5,192 bases of DNA, taken from Hyphomicrobiales bacterium (GTDB lineage Bacteria; Pseudomonadota; Alphaproteobacteria; Rhizobiales; JAJFHB01). Of this stretch, positions 1 to 5,192 are shown piece after piece. The position numbers and the translations under genes are program-made. The stretch covers positions 1 to 5,192 of the forward strand of contig JAJFHB010000039.1 in assembly GCA_021775795.1 (NCBI GenBank). The letters are read 5' to 3'. The notes under the pieces are model-generated. The model was not told the DNA's origin and searched no databases. It saw nothing but the letters and a program-made list of their open reading frames with translations. The stretch's first letter is position 1. Each line of letters begins with the position of its first letter.

Positions 1-144
1 CAGGCAGGAGGTTGAGCCTGACACGCTTGCCGATTGGGTGGAGCTATTTGCACTTGTCGTGGTGCTTTCAAATCCGCCCTCTGCCAGAGCTGGCGTTAAC
101 GTGGTGACCATGGCAATGGAAGCGATACACAGGTAGCGACGCAT
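1..144 (-). CDS. 5' end of a secreted or periplasmic protein (partial, runs off left edge)
   Basis: An open minus-strand frame of 48 codons starts with ATG at 144 and has no stop before the window edge. The N-terminus reads MRRYLCIASIAMVTTLTPALA followed by EGGFES. This is a typical Sec signal peptide: two arginines, a hydrophobic core of about 15 residues, and an ALA motif with predicted cleavage after residue 21. The visible mature part is rich in Ser and Thr and low in charge, as in the linker or disordered start of many exported proteins. A GGGA ribosome-binding motif (complement of 150-153) lies 5-6 nt upstream of the ATG. The gene is divergent from the one at 235 with a 90-nt spacer. 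Export is well supported by sequence. The family and function cannot be judged from so short a piece. Confidence 0.7.
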   Translation of the reverse strand, partial: MRRYLCIASIAMVTTLTPALAEGGFESTTTSANSSTQSASVSGSTSCL

Positions 145-149
145 GTTAT

Positions 150-181
150 TCCCAACAACTCTTAACTGTCCTGTTTTGGGA
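150..181 (-). promoter_or_regulatory. Inverted repeat covering the ribosome binding site of the leftward secreted-protein gene
   Basis: TCCCAA at 150-155 is repeated inverted as TTGGGA at 176-181. The next two bases inward can also pair (CA with TG) if two bases bulge on one side. In the leftward transcript the second arm contains the GGGA that serves as the ribosome binding site, so the hairpin (loop about 14 nt) would hide it. It could instead be a DNA operator in the divergent spacer. The repeat is visible in the sequence; any regulatory role is inference. Confidence 0.3.
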
Positions 182-234
182 GTTTGCAGGAAGCGTGCCA
201 TTAGAAGGTTCAGATCAAACAGAATGGCAATAGT

Positions 235-870
235 GTGAAAAAGCCGTCCGAACTTCCTCGAAGCACGCCTCCGCGTGGCCCCAGGCCCGAGCCTATGCTC
301 AAGACTGCAGAGGAAATGTCTAAAGCCATAAGGCGCATCGTGAAGAGGCAGCTGAGCAGCGCTCAGAATAGTCAATATGACGTGCTGGTGTGTATCCGCT
401 CTGTGGATGCAGCGCGGGCAGTGTTCGAAAGCGTACCGGTAGAGGGCACGGCCATGGTCTACGGAAATGCTGTGATGGCTGAGTTAGACAAGTTACACGA
501 GACCTATTGGGATAATGACGGGGAATATACCTCGCGAGGCATGGTTGGTGATGTTTGTACCGACGTGGGACACCTTCTCAAGAGACAGTGGTCACTCGAA
601 CATCCTCACATAGACGAGAAAGAAGCCCGCACAGTCCTTATCAGGGAGATGGCCGAACTCTCCCGCTTAATTCCCGGACCGCCCGGCGACACCGGAGAAA
701 CGGTCATCATGATTGAGGCTCAAGGGGAAAGCGGTACGCTTTACCATGTGGCAACGACATTTGAAGTGACGGCGCCTCGGGAATTTGACATGCATGGAAA
801 AATCTATGCCGACGAGACCCGCCAAATCCTAATTTGCGAAGACAGGCTGGAGTTGATTTGCGACGACTGA
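235..870 (+). CDS. Hypothetical protein of 211 aa, family not recognised
   Basis: This rightward frame reads from GTG at 235 to TGA at 868-870. I recognise no family. The first 20 residues are proline- and arginine-rich and probably disordered. Residues 25-45 look like a basic amphipathic helix. The rest is a mixed, acidic, soluble-looking sequence with no signal peptide and no membrane segment. Four cysteines (53, 108, 201, 208) are scattered and do not form an obvious metal site. The start is uncertain: no good ribosome binding site precedes GTG 235, and in-frame ATGs at 295 (residue 21) and 316 (residue 28) are alternatives; AGAGGA at 309-314 sits too close to the latter. A four-codon ORF (ATG 224 to TGA 238) overlaps the GTG start. 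The gene is divergent from the secreted-protein gene and followed by a 329-nt gap, so it is probably transcribed alone. Confidence 0.65.
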   Translation: MKKPSELPRSTPPRGPRPEPMLKTAEEMSKAIRRIVKRQLSSAQNSQYDVLVCIRSVDAARAVFESVPVEGTAMVYGNAVMAELDKLHETYWDNDGEYTSRGMVGDVCTDVGHLLKRQWSLEHPHIDEKEARTVLIREMAELSRLIPGPPGDTGETVIMIEAQGESGTLYHVATTFEVTAPREFDMHGKIYADETRQILICEDRLELICDD

Positions 871-1199
871 CCAGATGCAACAATGTGCAGGCGGGCAGGG
901 TCGCGAGCCAGCGAGAATTCATTTATACGGTCGATGCCCTTTCCTCACTATCAATGAGCATTGCGACCTTGATACTGCAGCTTTCCACGTAGAACGACTG
1001 TCATGGCATCACCGCCAGAACATCGTGACAAGCCCGCATCCCTCGCGTTACGCTGCTCTAGAAGCGCAAATGGCAACCTGTTCCTCACATCTGGCTTGAA
1101 GGAATGGCGGTGAATTTTGAACGAGCACGCCCGATTGGGAGCTATCCCGGAAATCTCGGTTGGATCGGAACCACGGCTTGAACGGGGTGTGTTGTTCCC
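871..1199. other. 329-nt stretch without a convincing gene
   Basis: Open frames of 60-75 codons cross this stretch on both strands, but none has a recognisable protein sequence or a good ribosome binding site. The plus-strand frame at 875-1099 is rich in His, Cys and Arg and looks random. A short frame, ATG 1104 to TGA 1181 (25 codons), lies in the same frame as the methyltransferase gene and stops 18 nt before its ATG. It could be a leader peptide, or part of a longer N-terminus broken by the TGA, but nothing proves either. I see no clear sigma-70 or sigma-54 promoter and no strong terminator. It most likely holds the promoter and leader of the methyltransferase gene. Confidence 0.5.
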
Positions 1200-2297
1200 A
1201 TGCCGGCGCGCTGCAGGGCCGTCGATTTGGTGGCATTGCCTGAACGTGTGGTTTACACGATGACGGTCGGTCGCAGTAAAGCGTGGCGTTGGGCCCGGGC
1301 TTTGTCGGACGTGGTATGCTTTGGTCTGGCCTATGCGACCGCTCGTTTCTTCATGAGCACGCCCGAACCGCTGGATCCCGAGCGCACCTGGGGATACCTG
1401 ACCCGCAAGCTGCAACCGTGGCAGCTGGCGCTCATCAACGGCTACCCTTTCCGGTTCCAACGCCGGTGGCTGCTTGCCCGCGCGTTTGCCCGCAGCCACG
1501 CTGCGGGCATCGAAAATCACTACGACGTTTCCAACGATTTCTATCGGCTGTTCCTCGATCACGAGTTCATGTTCTACAGCTGCGCCGACTTCGAAAGTCC
1601 AGACGACACGATTGAAACGGCCCAGCGTCGTAAGGCCCTCCATCTTCTCAACCTGATCCAGCCTGCGGAGGGAGAGCGGATCCTGGACCTCGGTTGTGGT
1701 TGGGGCGGCATGATACGGCAAATTCATTCTCACACCGGCGGCAAAGCGGAGATCCGGGGCATGACCCTGTCAAAGGAACAGGCGCGCCACGTTAGGGAGA
1801 ACTACGGCTACGACGTCTTGCTTGAGGACTTCATAACGACGAAATTCGAGCCGGCATCGTACGACAAGATCTACGGTATCGGCTCGATGGAACACGTCAG
1901 GACGCATGAAGTGCCGCCGCTCCTGCGCCGCCTGCACGAGGCACTGGCGCCGGGCGGTCGGCTGGTACTGCATTTCTTCTCATTGGACGACGATCCCCTG
2001 CCGACCAGCATGATCACCAGCCAGATCTTTTTTCCGGGGTCGGCATTGTCCCTGAATGATGATTTTCTCAAGGCAGCCCGTGACGCTGACTTTAATATTG
2101 TCCATGATTCAAGCCACGATTATCGACCCACCCTCCGAGCCTGGTTCGATCGCCTGGTTGAAAACCGCGAAGAGGCTGTGGCGCTGGCGGGCCTTGAAAC
2201 CTACAACCGCTACCTCGTGTTTTTTGCAGTGTCGTGGGTCTTTTTCGAGCAGAAACAGGCGACTGTGCACCGCTTTGTCCTCGAAAAGGCTCATTGA
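1200..2297 (+). CDS. SAM-dependent methyltransferase, cyclopropane-fatty-acyl-phospholipid synthase (Cfa) family
   Basis: Enzymes of this family transfer a methylene or methyl group from S-adenosylmethionine to the double bond of unsaturated phospholipid acyl chains at the inner membrane face. Visible motifs in the 365 aa: NHYDVSNDFY at 106-115, YSC with Cys128, the SAM-binding ILDLGCGWGG at 161-170, MEHV at 230-233, LH at 257-258, FFP at 277-279, and DYRPTLRAW at 307-315. By comparison with E. coli Cfa, the bicarbonate-site residues Cys139, Glu239, His266 and Tyr317 correspond to Cys128, Glu231, His258 and Tyr308, while Ile268 is Phe260. Length is close to E. coli Cfa (382 aa), but residues 1-100 lack the family's usual GESYMxGWW segment; residues 35-51 are hydrophobic instead. 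The start is uncertain: ATG 1200 has only a weak GGGG 12 nt upstream, and ATG 1260 and ATG 1353 are alternatives. The exact product (cyclopropane, methylated lipid or another substrate) is not fixed by sequence. The gene converges on the marR gene. Confidence 0.88.
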   Translation: MPARCRAVDLVALPERVVYTMTVGRSKAWRWARALSDVVCFGLAYATARFFMSTPEPLDPERTWGYLTRKLQPWQLALINGYPFRFQRRWLLARAFARSHAAGIENHYDVSNDFYRLFLDHEFMFYSCADFESPDDTIETAQRRKALHLLNLIQPAEGERILDLGCGWGGMIRQIHSHTGGKAEIRGMTLSKEQARHVRENYGYDVLLEDFITTKFEPASYDKIYGIGSMEHVRTHEVPPLLRRLHEALAPGGRLVLHFFSLDDDPLPTSMITSQIFFPGSALSLNDDFLKAARDADFNIVHDSSHDYRPTLRAWFDRLVENREEAVALAGLETYNRYLVFFAVSWVFFEQKQATVHRFVLEKAH

Positions 2298-2430
2298 TCC
2301 GGCGGGCTCGAGGAAGTCTAGTCAGAGCAGGTCGATCGCAGCGTGGGCATTACTTCTTACCCTCACCTGAGGTGCAAACAGAGCCCCTTGGCCTAACTTG
2401 CCCAGATAGTCCGCTCACCTCAATCACACA

Positions 2431-3000
2431 TCAATGCTGGCGCGCTGTGGTGTGGTGTATGCATTCGCACTTCATATCTTCTTCGGCCAGATCGACACGA
2501 AGTCTGGTGCAGAATTTGGGCATTTCAGTTGCGCTCAGATCGGTGCGCTCTCGGAAATGGCCACAACCCTCACATTTGCCGGGTATCGGCTGTCCAGGCG
2601 GCTCATAAATTCCAACCAGGACGTCATGCAAAGTATTTTCAAGTGAGGTTAGCTGTTCCTTCGATAACAAGGACATTGCTTGGGAGAGGGCGCCTTGCCG
2701 CCCGTTCCGGGTAACAGATTTTGCATCTTCTGTGAGCTCGAACAGCACGCTGCGTTGATCTTGAGGGTTCGGTACTCTACGCAACAGTCCGCGCTTTACC
2801 AAACCGTTGATCGTTTGAGAAGAACTCGCGCGTGTCGTGGAGTGGAAGCTGGCAAATCCGCCGACTGTGCGGGAATAATTGTTGAATCTTTGAAAATACA
2901 CCAGGGCGGCCCACTGCGCGTTCGTAAAGTTCGCAGGCTTGCTCCCGACGAAACTCAGCCTGGACAAGAATTGCAGTTTAAGAACAGATTGATCCGGCAT
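2431..3000 (-). CDS. MarR-family transcriptional regulator with C-terminal five-cysteine tail
   Basis: A 189-aa winged-helix regulator reads leftward from ATG at 3000 to TGA at 2431-2433. Residues 24-45 resemble the MarR helix preceding the DNA-binding core. Residues 56-71 (TRASSSQTINGLVKRG) form the helix-turn-helix. The wing has the family's D-x-R signature at Asp81-Arg83, followed by FELTEDA. Residues 104-130 fit the C-terminal dimerisation helix. Beyond the usual MarR end (about 140-150 aa) lies a 45-residue tail with Cys143, Cys146, Cys164, Cys178 and Cys180 (spacing x2, x17, x13, x1), which suggests a zinc or iron-sulfur site or a redox switch. MarR proteins usually repress their own and neighbouring genes as dimers on palindromes. 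Here the divergent spacer carries three inverted repeats. The ribosome binding site is weak. The MarR assignment is firm; ligand, metal and targets are inferred. Confidence 0.9.
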   Translation of the reverse strand: MPDQSVLKLQFLSRLSFVGSKPANFTNAQWAALVYFQRFNNYSRTVGGFASFHSTTRASSSQTINGLVKRGLLRRVPNPQDQRSVLFELTEDAKSVTRNGRQGALSQAMSLLSKEQLTSLENTLHDVLVGIYEPPGQPIPGKCEGCGHFRERTDLSATEMPKFCTRLRVDLAEEDMKCECIHHTTARQH

Positions 3001-3053
3001 GATCTATATCGACTCGTTCTTCTAGCGCTTGCTGCTTCGAATGCTTGGAGCCT

Positions 3054-3079
3054 ATTAGTTCAGTTACTTAACAACTAAT
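3054..3079. promoter_or_regulatory. Inverted repeat ATTAGTT-N12-AACTAAT, candidate operator in the marR leader
   Basis: Two perfect 7-bp arms, at 3054-3060 and 3073-3079, flank a 12-nt AT-rich spacer that itself contains GTTA-CT-TAAC with a different centre. The repeat lies between the predicted marR promoter and the marR ATG, where a bound repressor could block transcription of its own gene. The repeat is seen directly; its role as a MarR operator is inferred from position. Confidence 0.4.
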
Positions 3080-3085
3080 TCGTGC

Positions 3086-3100
3086 AATGTTAATCACATT
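3086..3100. promoter_or_regulatory. Inverted repeat AATGT-N5-ACATT overlapping the marR -10 element
   Basis: Arms at 3086-3090 and 3096-3100 are perfect 5-bp inverted copies. The right arm overlaps the predicted leftward TATAAT at 3098-3103, so a protein bound here would compete with RNA polymerase. The arms are short and AT-rich, so chance cannot be excluded. Confidence 0.3.
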
Positions 3101-3125
3101 ATAGTCATCGTTGCAATGGAAGCAA
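3098..3125 (-). promoter_or_regulatory. Predicted leftward promoter of the marR gene
   Basis: The complement of 3098-3103 is a perfect TATAAT. Sixteen nucleotides upstream, the complement of 3120-3125 reads TTGCTT, a half-match to the -35 consensus. Transcription would start near 3091, giving a leader of about 90 nt before the marR ATG at 3000. The rightward strand also reads TATAGT at 3100-3105, so an overlapping promoter for the PAS/MCP pair is possible, but it lacks a good -35. Confidence 0.4.
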
Positions 3126-3143
3126 ATCAAGTGAGATTGATTT
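3124..3143. promoter_or_regulatory. 20-bp inverted repeat AAATCAA-N6-TTGATTT upstream of the PAS gene
   Basis: Two perfect 7-bp arms, 3124-3130 and 3137-3143, are separated by GTGAGA. The size and symmetry suit a dimeric winged-helix regulator. It ends 30 nt before the PAS gene's ATG and touches the predicted -35 of the divergent marR promoter, so one bound dimer could affect both directions. It is not an FNR/FixK box, because the half-sites face the other way (ATCAA before TTGAT). Which protein binds is inference; the adjacent MarR product is the first candidate. Confidence 0.45.
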
Positions 3144-3173
3144 TCTATTCATCCCTACTGCGCGAGGCGTGTG

Positions 3174-3701
3174 ATGCAAGAACAACAGAGTGTGACAGGG
3201 TCGGAACGGTTCTTTGCTGAGAACGATATCATCGTCAGCAAGACCGATCTCAAGGGGCGCCTGACATATTGCAACAAAGTTTTCCTGGATATCGCGGGCT
3301 ACACTGAACGCGACTGTATCGGGCAGCCGCACAGCATGATCCGGCATCCAGACATGCCGCGCTGCGTCTTCAAATTGTTGTGGGACACAATACAGGCCGG
3401 AAACGAAATCTTCGCCTATGTGCTCAATCGAGCAGCCAACGGAGATCACTATTGGGTCTACGCCCATGTCACGCCAAGTATCGGCGAGGGCGGCACCATT
3501 GTCGGATATCACTCCAACCGCCGTGTGCCCGATAGAAGCATATTGGACAGCACAATAACTCCTCTGTACCGCGAGCTGCTCGCAAAGGAGCGAGAACACC
3601 GCAACGGCAAGGAGGCCCTGGCCGCATCATCGGGAATGGTCAGTGACCTCCTGGCGCAGAACCATGTGCAGTATGACGAATTCATTGCAACGTTGCGGTA
3701 G
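3174..3701 (+). CDS. Stand-alone Aer-like PAS domain protein, probable FAD redox/oxygen sensor
   Basis: This 175-aa soluble protein is one PAS domain (about residues 15-118) plus a helical tail. It closely resembles the N-terminal PAS domain of the E. coli aerotaxis receptor Aer: GYT at 42-44, GQPHSMIRHPDMP at 50-62, NGDHYWV at 89-95 and GY at 111-112. Residues implicated in FAD binding or signalling in Aer fall at the same numbers: Asn34, Arg57, His58, Asp60, Phe66, Asn85. It probably binds FAD and reports redox or oxygen state. Unlike Aer it has no membrane anchor, HAMP or signalling domain; the helical tail (131-175) may dock on a partner. ATG 3174 is preferred over GTG 3171 because GAGG at 3164-3167 lies 6 nt upstream of the ATG. 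The MCP gene follows after 56 nt, probably in one operon. The PAS assignment is firm; FAD binding is inferred from residue conservation. Confidence 0.85.
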   Translation: MQEQQSVTGSERFFAENDIIVSKTDLKGRLTYCNKVFLDIAGYTERDCIGQPHSMIRHPDMPRCVFKLLWDTIQAGNEIFAYVLNRAANGDHYWVYAHVTPSIGEGGTIVGYHSNRRVPDRSILDSTITPLYRELLAKEREHRNGKEALAASSGMVSDLLAQNHVQYDEFIATLR

Positions 3702-3757
3702 TCCTGCTGAGGGCGTTCCGCATGGGGACTTACAAGACAGGGGCATCGAGGTGAACA

Positions 3758-4918
3758 ATGTTTAGAAATGACGCGCGATCCGCAATTTCGAAAGCTCGCA
3801 AAGTATGCGAAGCGGTAAGTCAAGGCGACTTTGAAACAAGAGTGCTGGATATAACCGAAAAGGGCGAAGCAGGAGAGATGCTGCATGCCATCAATCTGTT
3901 GATTGACAGAACTGACGCCTATATTCGCGAATCCAAAGCATGCCTCGGCTATGTCAGCAAGAACCAGTATTTCCGCACAATTTCAGAGCGCGGAATGGTA
4001 GGCGCATTTGGCGAAGCCGCGACAACGATAAACGAAGCGACTGACTCAATCGCCAAGAGAAGCGAAGAGTTCTCAGACATCGCGACGAGATTTGAACAGC
4101 AGCTCGATGCCGTCGTAACCACCGTCACAACAACAGTAGACCAGTTGGAGGCCACGTCCAATGCGGTGAGTTCGGCCTCGTCGGAGGCCAATGAGAAGTC
4201 AGTGACAGTTGCAGCTGGAGCAGAGGAAGCTTCGGTCAACATGCAAAATGTGTCAGCGGCGACAGAAGAACTCACTAGTGCCATCGGAGAGATAAGCAGG
4301 CAGGTCGCTCATGCCGCCGAACTCACCGACGATGCTGTCCACAAATCTTCCGGAATGAGCCAGCAGATCACAAGCCTCGCCGCTGCCTCGGACAAGATCG
4401 GCGCCGTTGTTTATCTGATACACGAGCGACCAGAGCAGACCAACCTTCTGGCGCTGAACGCGACAATTGAAGCTGCTCGTGCAGGTGATGCAGGTAAAGG
4501 GTTTGCGGTGGTCGCCAACGAGGTCAAGGCACTCGCCGGTCAGACGGCCAAGGCAACAGAAGAAATCTCATCCCATGTTGCTGAAATTCAAGGAGCCATG
4601 GACAGTGCCGTTTCCGGGAACAATGATATCTCCGGCACAATCTCCAATGTTAGTGAGATCTCGACAACCATTGCATCCGCTGTCGAGCAGCAAAGTGCTG
4701 CAACACAGGAAATCGCGCGCAGCGTGGAGGAGGCCGCTGTCGGAACCCGTGACGTCAGCGAATCCATCACGCATGTCAGCTCAGCCACCGAGGAAACGCA
4801 ACAGGCCGCAACGCAGGTTTTGGTATCGTCGACGGAGCTGAGCCAACAAGGCGGCGTATTGAACGAACTGCGGGCTGAGATGGCTGAATTCCTGACTGAG
4901 TTACGCAAGACGGGCTAA
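3758..4918 (+). CDS. Soluble methyl-accepting chemotaxis protein (MCP) without its own sensor domain
   Basis: This 386-aa chemoreceptor has no membrane segment and should work in the cytoplasm, steering swimming through CheA and CheW. Residues 5-105 form a HAMP-like helical region (GDFETRV at 23-29, [18 protein letters not shown] at 34-51). Residues 110-380 are the long MCP coiled coil. The hairpin tip [21 protein letters not shown] lies at 226-246 and continues as [14 protein letters not shown]. By alignment to Tsr, contacts for CheA/CheW and trimer formation are kept (Asn234, Glu238, Arg241, Val251). Two positions just before the tip are odd: Arg224 and Pro225 replace the usual Ile-Ala. Glu/Gln pairs in both helices offer methylation sites; no CheR-binding pentapeptide ends the protein. 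GAGGTGA at 3748-3754 is a strong ribosome binding site that fixes the start. With the Aer-like PAS protein just upstream, it likely forms a two-protein aerotaxis or redox-taxis receptor. Family is certain; the partnership is inferred. Confidence 0.93.
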   Translation: MFRNDARSAISKARKVCEAVSQGDFETRVLDITEKGEAGEMLHAINLLIDRTDAYIRESKACLGYVSKNQYFRTISERGMVGAFGEAATTINEATDSIAKRSEEFSDIATRFEQQLDAVVTTVTTTVDQLEATSNAVSSASSEANEKSVTVAAGAEEASVNMQNVSAATEELTSAIGEISRQVAHAAELTDDAVHKSSGMSQQITSLAAASDKIGAVVYLIHERPEQTNLLALNATIEAARAGDAGKGFAVVANEVKALAGQTAKATEEISSHVAEIQGAMDSAVSGNNDISGTISNVSEISTTIASAVEQQSAATQEIARSVEEAAVGTRDVSESITHVSSATEETQQAATQVLVSSTELSQQGGVLNELRAEMAEFLTELRKTG

Positions 4919-4993
4919 CGGGCAACTGCGTTTGAGCCGCCGCTAGAACGGCACGACTAAGTGTCCAGAGAGTTCCAACACTCGGGGGGCAGG

Positions 4994-5192
4994 GTGACTG
5001 CAAAACTCGACCTGATACCAAAGCTGCGCGAACGGGGATGTACACTCCCAAAATCGGGCCCACGGCTTGTGGCAGATCTTGAATGTGTGCGGGCGGGAAT
5101 CGTTCAGCTCATGCAGATTGTATCAACTCAGATTGCTGGAAGTCAGCCAGAGGCTGCCGGAAAACTCAAAAACTCACTGCAATCGATGCTGA
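4994..5192 (+). CDS. 5' end of a small hypothetical protein (partial, runs off right edge)
   Basis: An open frame starts with GTG at 4994 and stays open for 66 codons to the window end. A purine-rich GGGGGGCAGG run at 4984-4993 directly before it contains a plausible ribosome binding site. The product begins MTAKLDLIPKLRERG, has no signal peptide or membrane segment, and looks helical and soluble, with Cys16 and Cys31. I recognise no family. It lies 75 nt after the MCP gene on the same strand with no terminator-like hairpin between, so it may be co-transcribed and linked to chemotaxis, but that is only context. Its full length is unknown. Confidence 0.5.
   Translation, partial: MTAKLDLIPKLRERGCTLPKSGPRLVADLECVRAGIVQLMQIVSTQIAGSQPEAAGKLKNSLQSML

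Noticed and set aside
875..1099. Plus-strand open frame of 74 codons
   Set aside because: No ribosome binding site, no recognisable motif and random-looking composition; kept only as part of the gene-less stretch.
1123..1366. 12-bp direct repeat GAGCACGCCCGA at 1123-1134 and 1355-1366
   Set aside because: A single 12-base match is expected by chance in about 5 kb and nothing else around the copies is shared.
951..1733. Long minus-strand open frame of 260 codons
   Set aside because: It lies mostly opposite the strongly supported methyltransferase gene, has a low-quality Arg/His/Pro-rich sequence and no family motif; it is an antisense shadow.
2362..2422. Possible bidirectional terminator between the convergent methyltransferase and marR genes (TGAGGTG 2368-2374 with CACCTCA 2416-2422; CACCTGAGGTG palindrome 2364-2374)
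   Set aside because: The paired arms are 41 nt apart, the short palindrome leaves a one-base loop, and no U-run follows on either strand.
3083..3118. Direct repeat TGCAATG at 3083-3089 and 3112-3118
   Set aside because: Seven bases only, with no third copy in the spacer; not enough to call a binding site.
3124..3143. FNR/FixK-type box upstream of the PAS gene
   Set aside because: The half-sites are in the wrong order (ATCAA then TTGAT, spacing 6); an FNR/FixK site is TTGAT-N4-ATCAA.
3949..4284. Minus-strand frame opposite the MCP gene
   Set aside because: Its Ser/Ala/Val-rich sequence is what the repetitive Ala/Thr/Glu codons of an MCP coiled coil give on the opposite strand.

Overview
The window looks like an alphaproteobacterial chromosome or large replicon, most likely from the Rhizobiales. 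This is an inference from moderate-to-high GC, GTG starts, and the style of the MCP (soluble, with a HAMP-like N-terminus) and of the MarR regulator. No marker gene fixes the genus. There is no sign of tRNA, rRNA, CRISPR, transposase or phage genes.

Layout. (1) Bases 1-144 hold the 5' end of a leftward gene for an exported protein with a clear signal peptide; it runs off the left edge. (2) Bases 145-234 are a short divergent spacer with an imperfect inverted repeat that covers the leftward gene's ribosome binding site. (3) Bases 235-870 hold a rightward 211-aa protein I do not recognise. (4) Bases 871-1199 contain no convincing gene. (5) Bases 1200-2297 encode a class I SAM-dependent methyltransferase of the cyclopropane-fatty-acyl-phospholipid synthase family, with most catalytic residues kept but an atypical N-terminus. 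(6) Converging on it, bases 2431-3000 (minus strand) encode a MarR-family repressor with an added C-terminal five-cysteine tail. (7) Bases 3001-3173 are a divergent control region with three separate inverted repeats and a perfect TATAAT facing the marR gene. (8) Bases 3174-3701 and 3758-4918 encode an Aer-like PAS protein and a soluble methyl-accepting chemotaxis protein. (9) A further gene starts with GTG at 4994 and runs off the right edge.

How the genes may work together. The PAS protein matches the FAD-binding PAS domain of E. coli Aer at the same residue numbers (N34, R57, H58, D60, F66, N85) but has no membrane anchor or signalling domain. The next gene supplies a HAMP-like region and MCP signalling hairpin but has no sensor domain and no membrane segment. 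Together they look like an aerotaxis or redox-taxis receptor split over two cytoplasmic proteins. The divergent Cys-tailed MarR regulator could be a second redox or metal sensor that controls itself and possibly the receptor pair. These functional links are inference from gene order and motifs. The most noteworthy items are the split receptor, the Arg-Pro substitution beside the MCP hairpin tip, the MarR cysteine tail and the palindrome-rich divergent promoter region.
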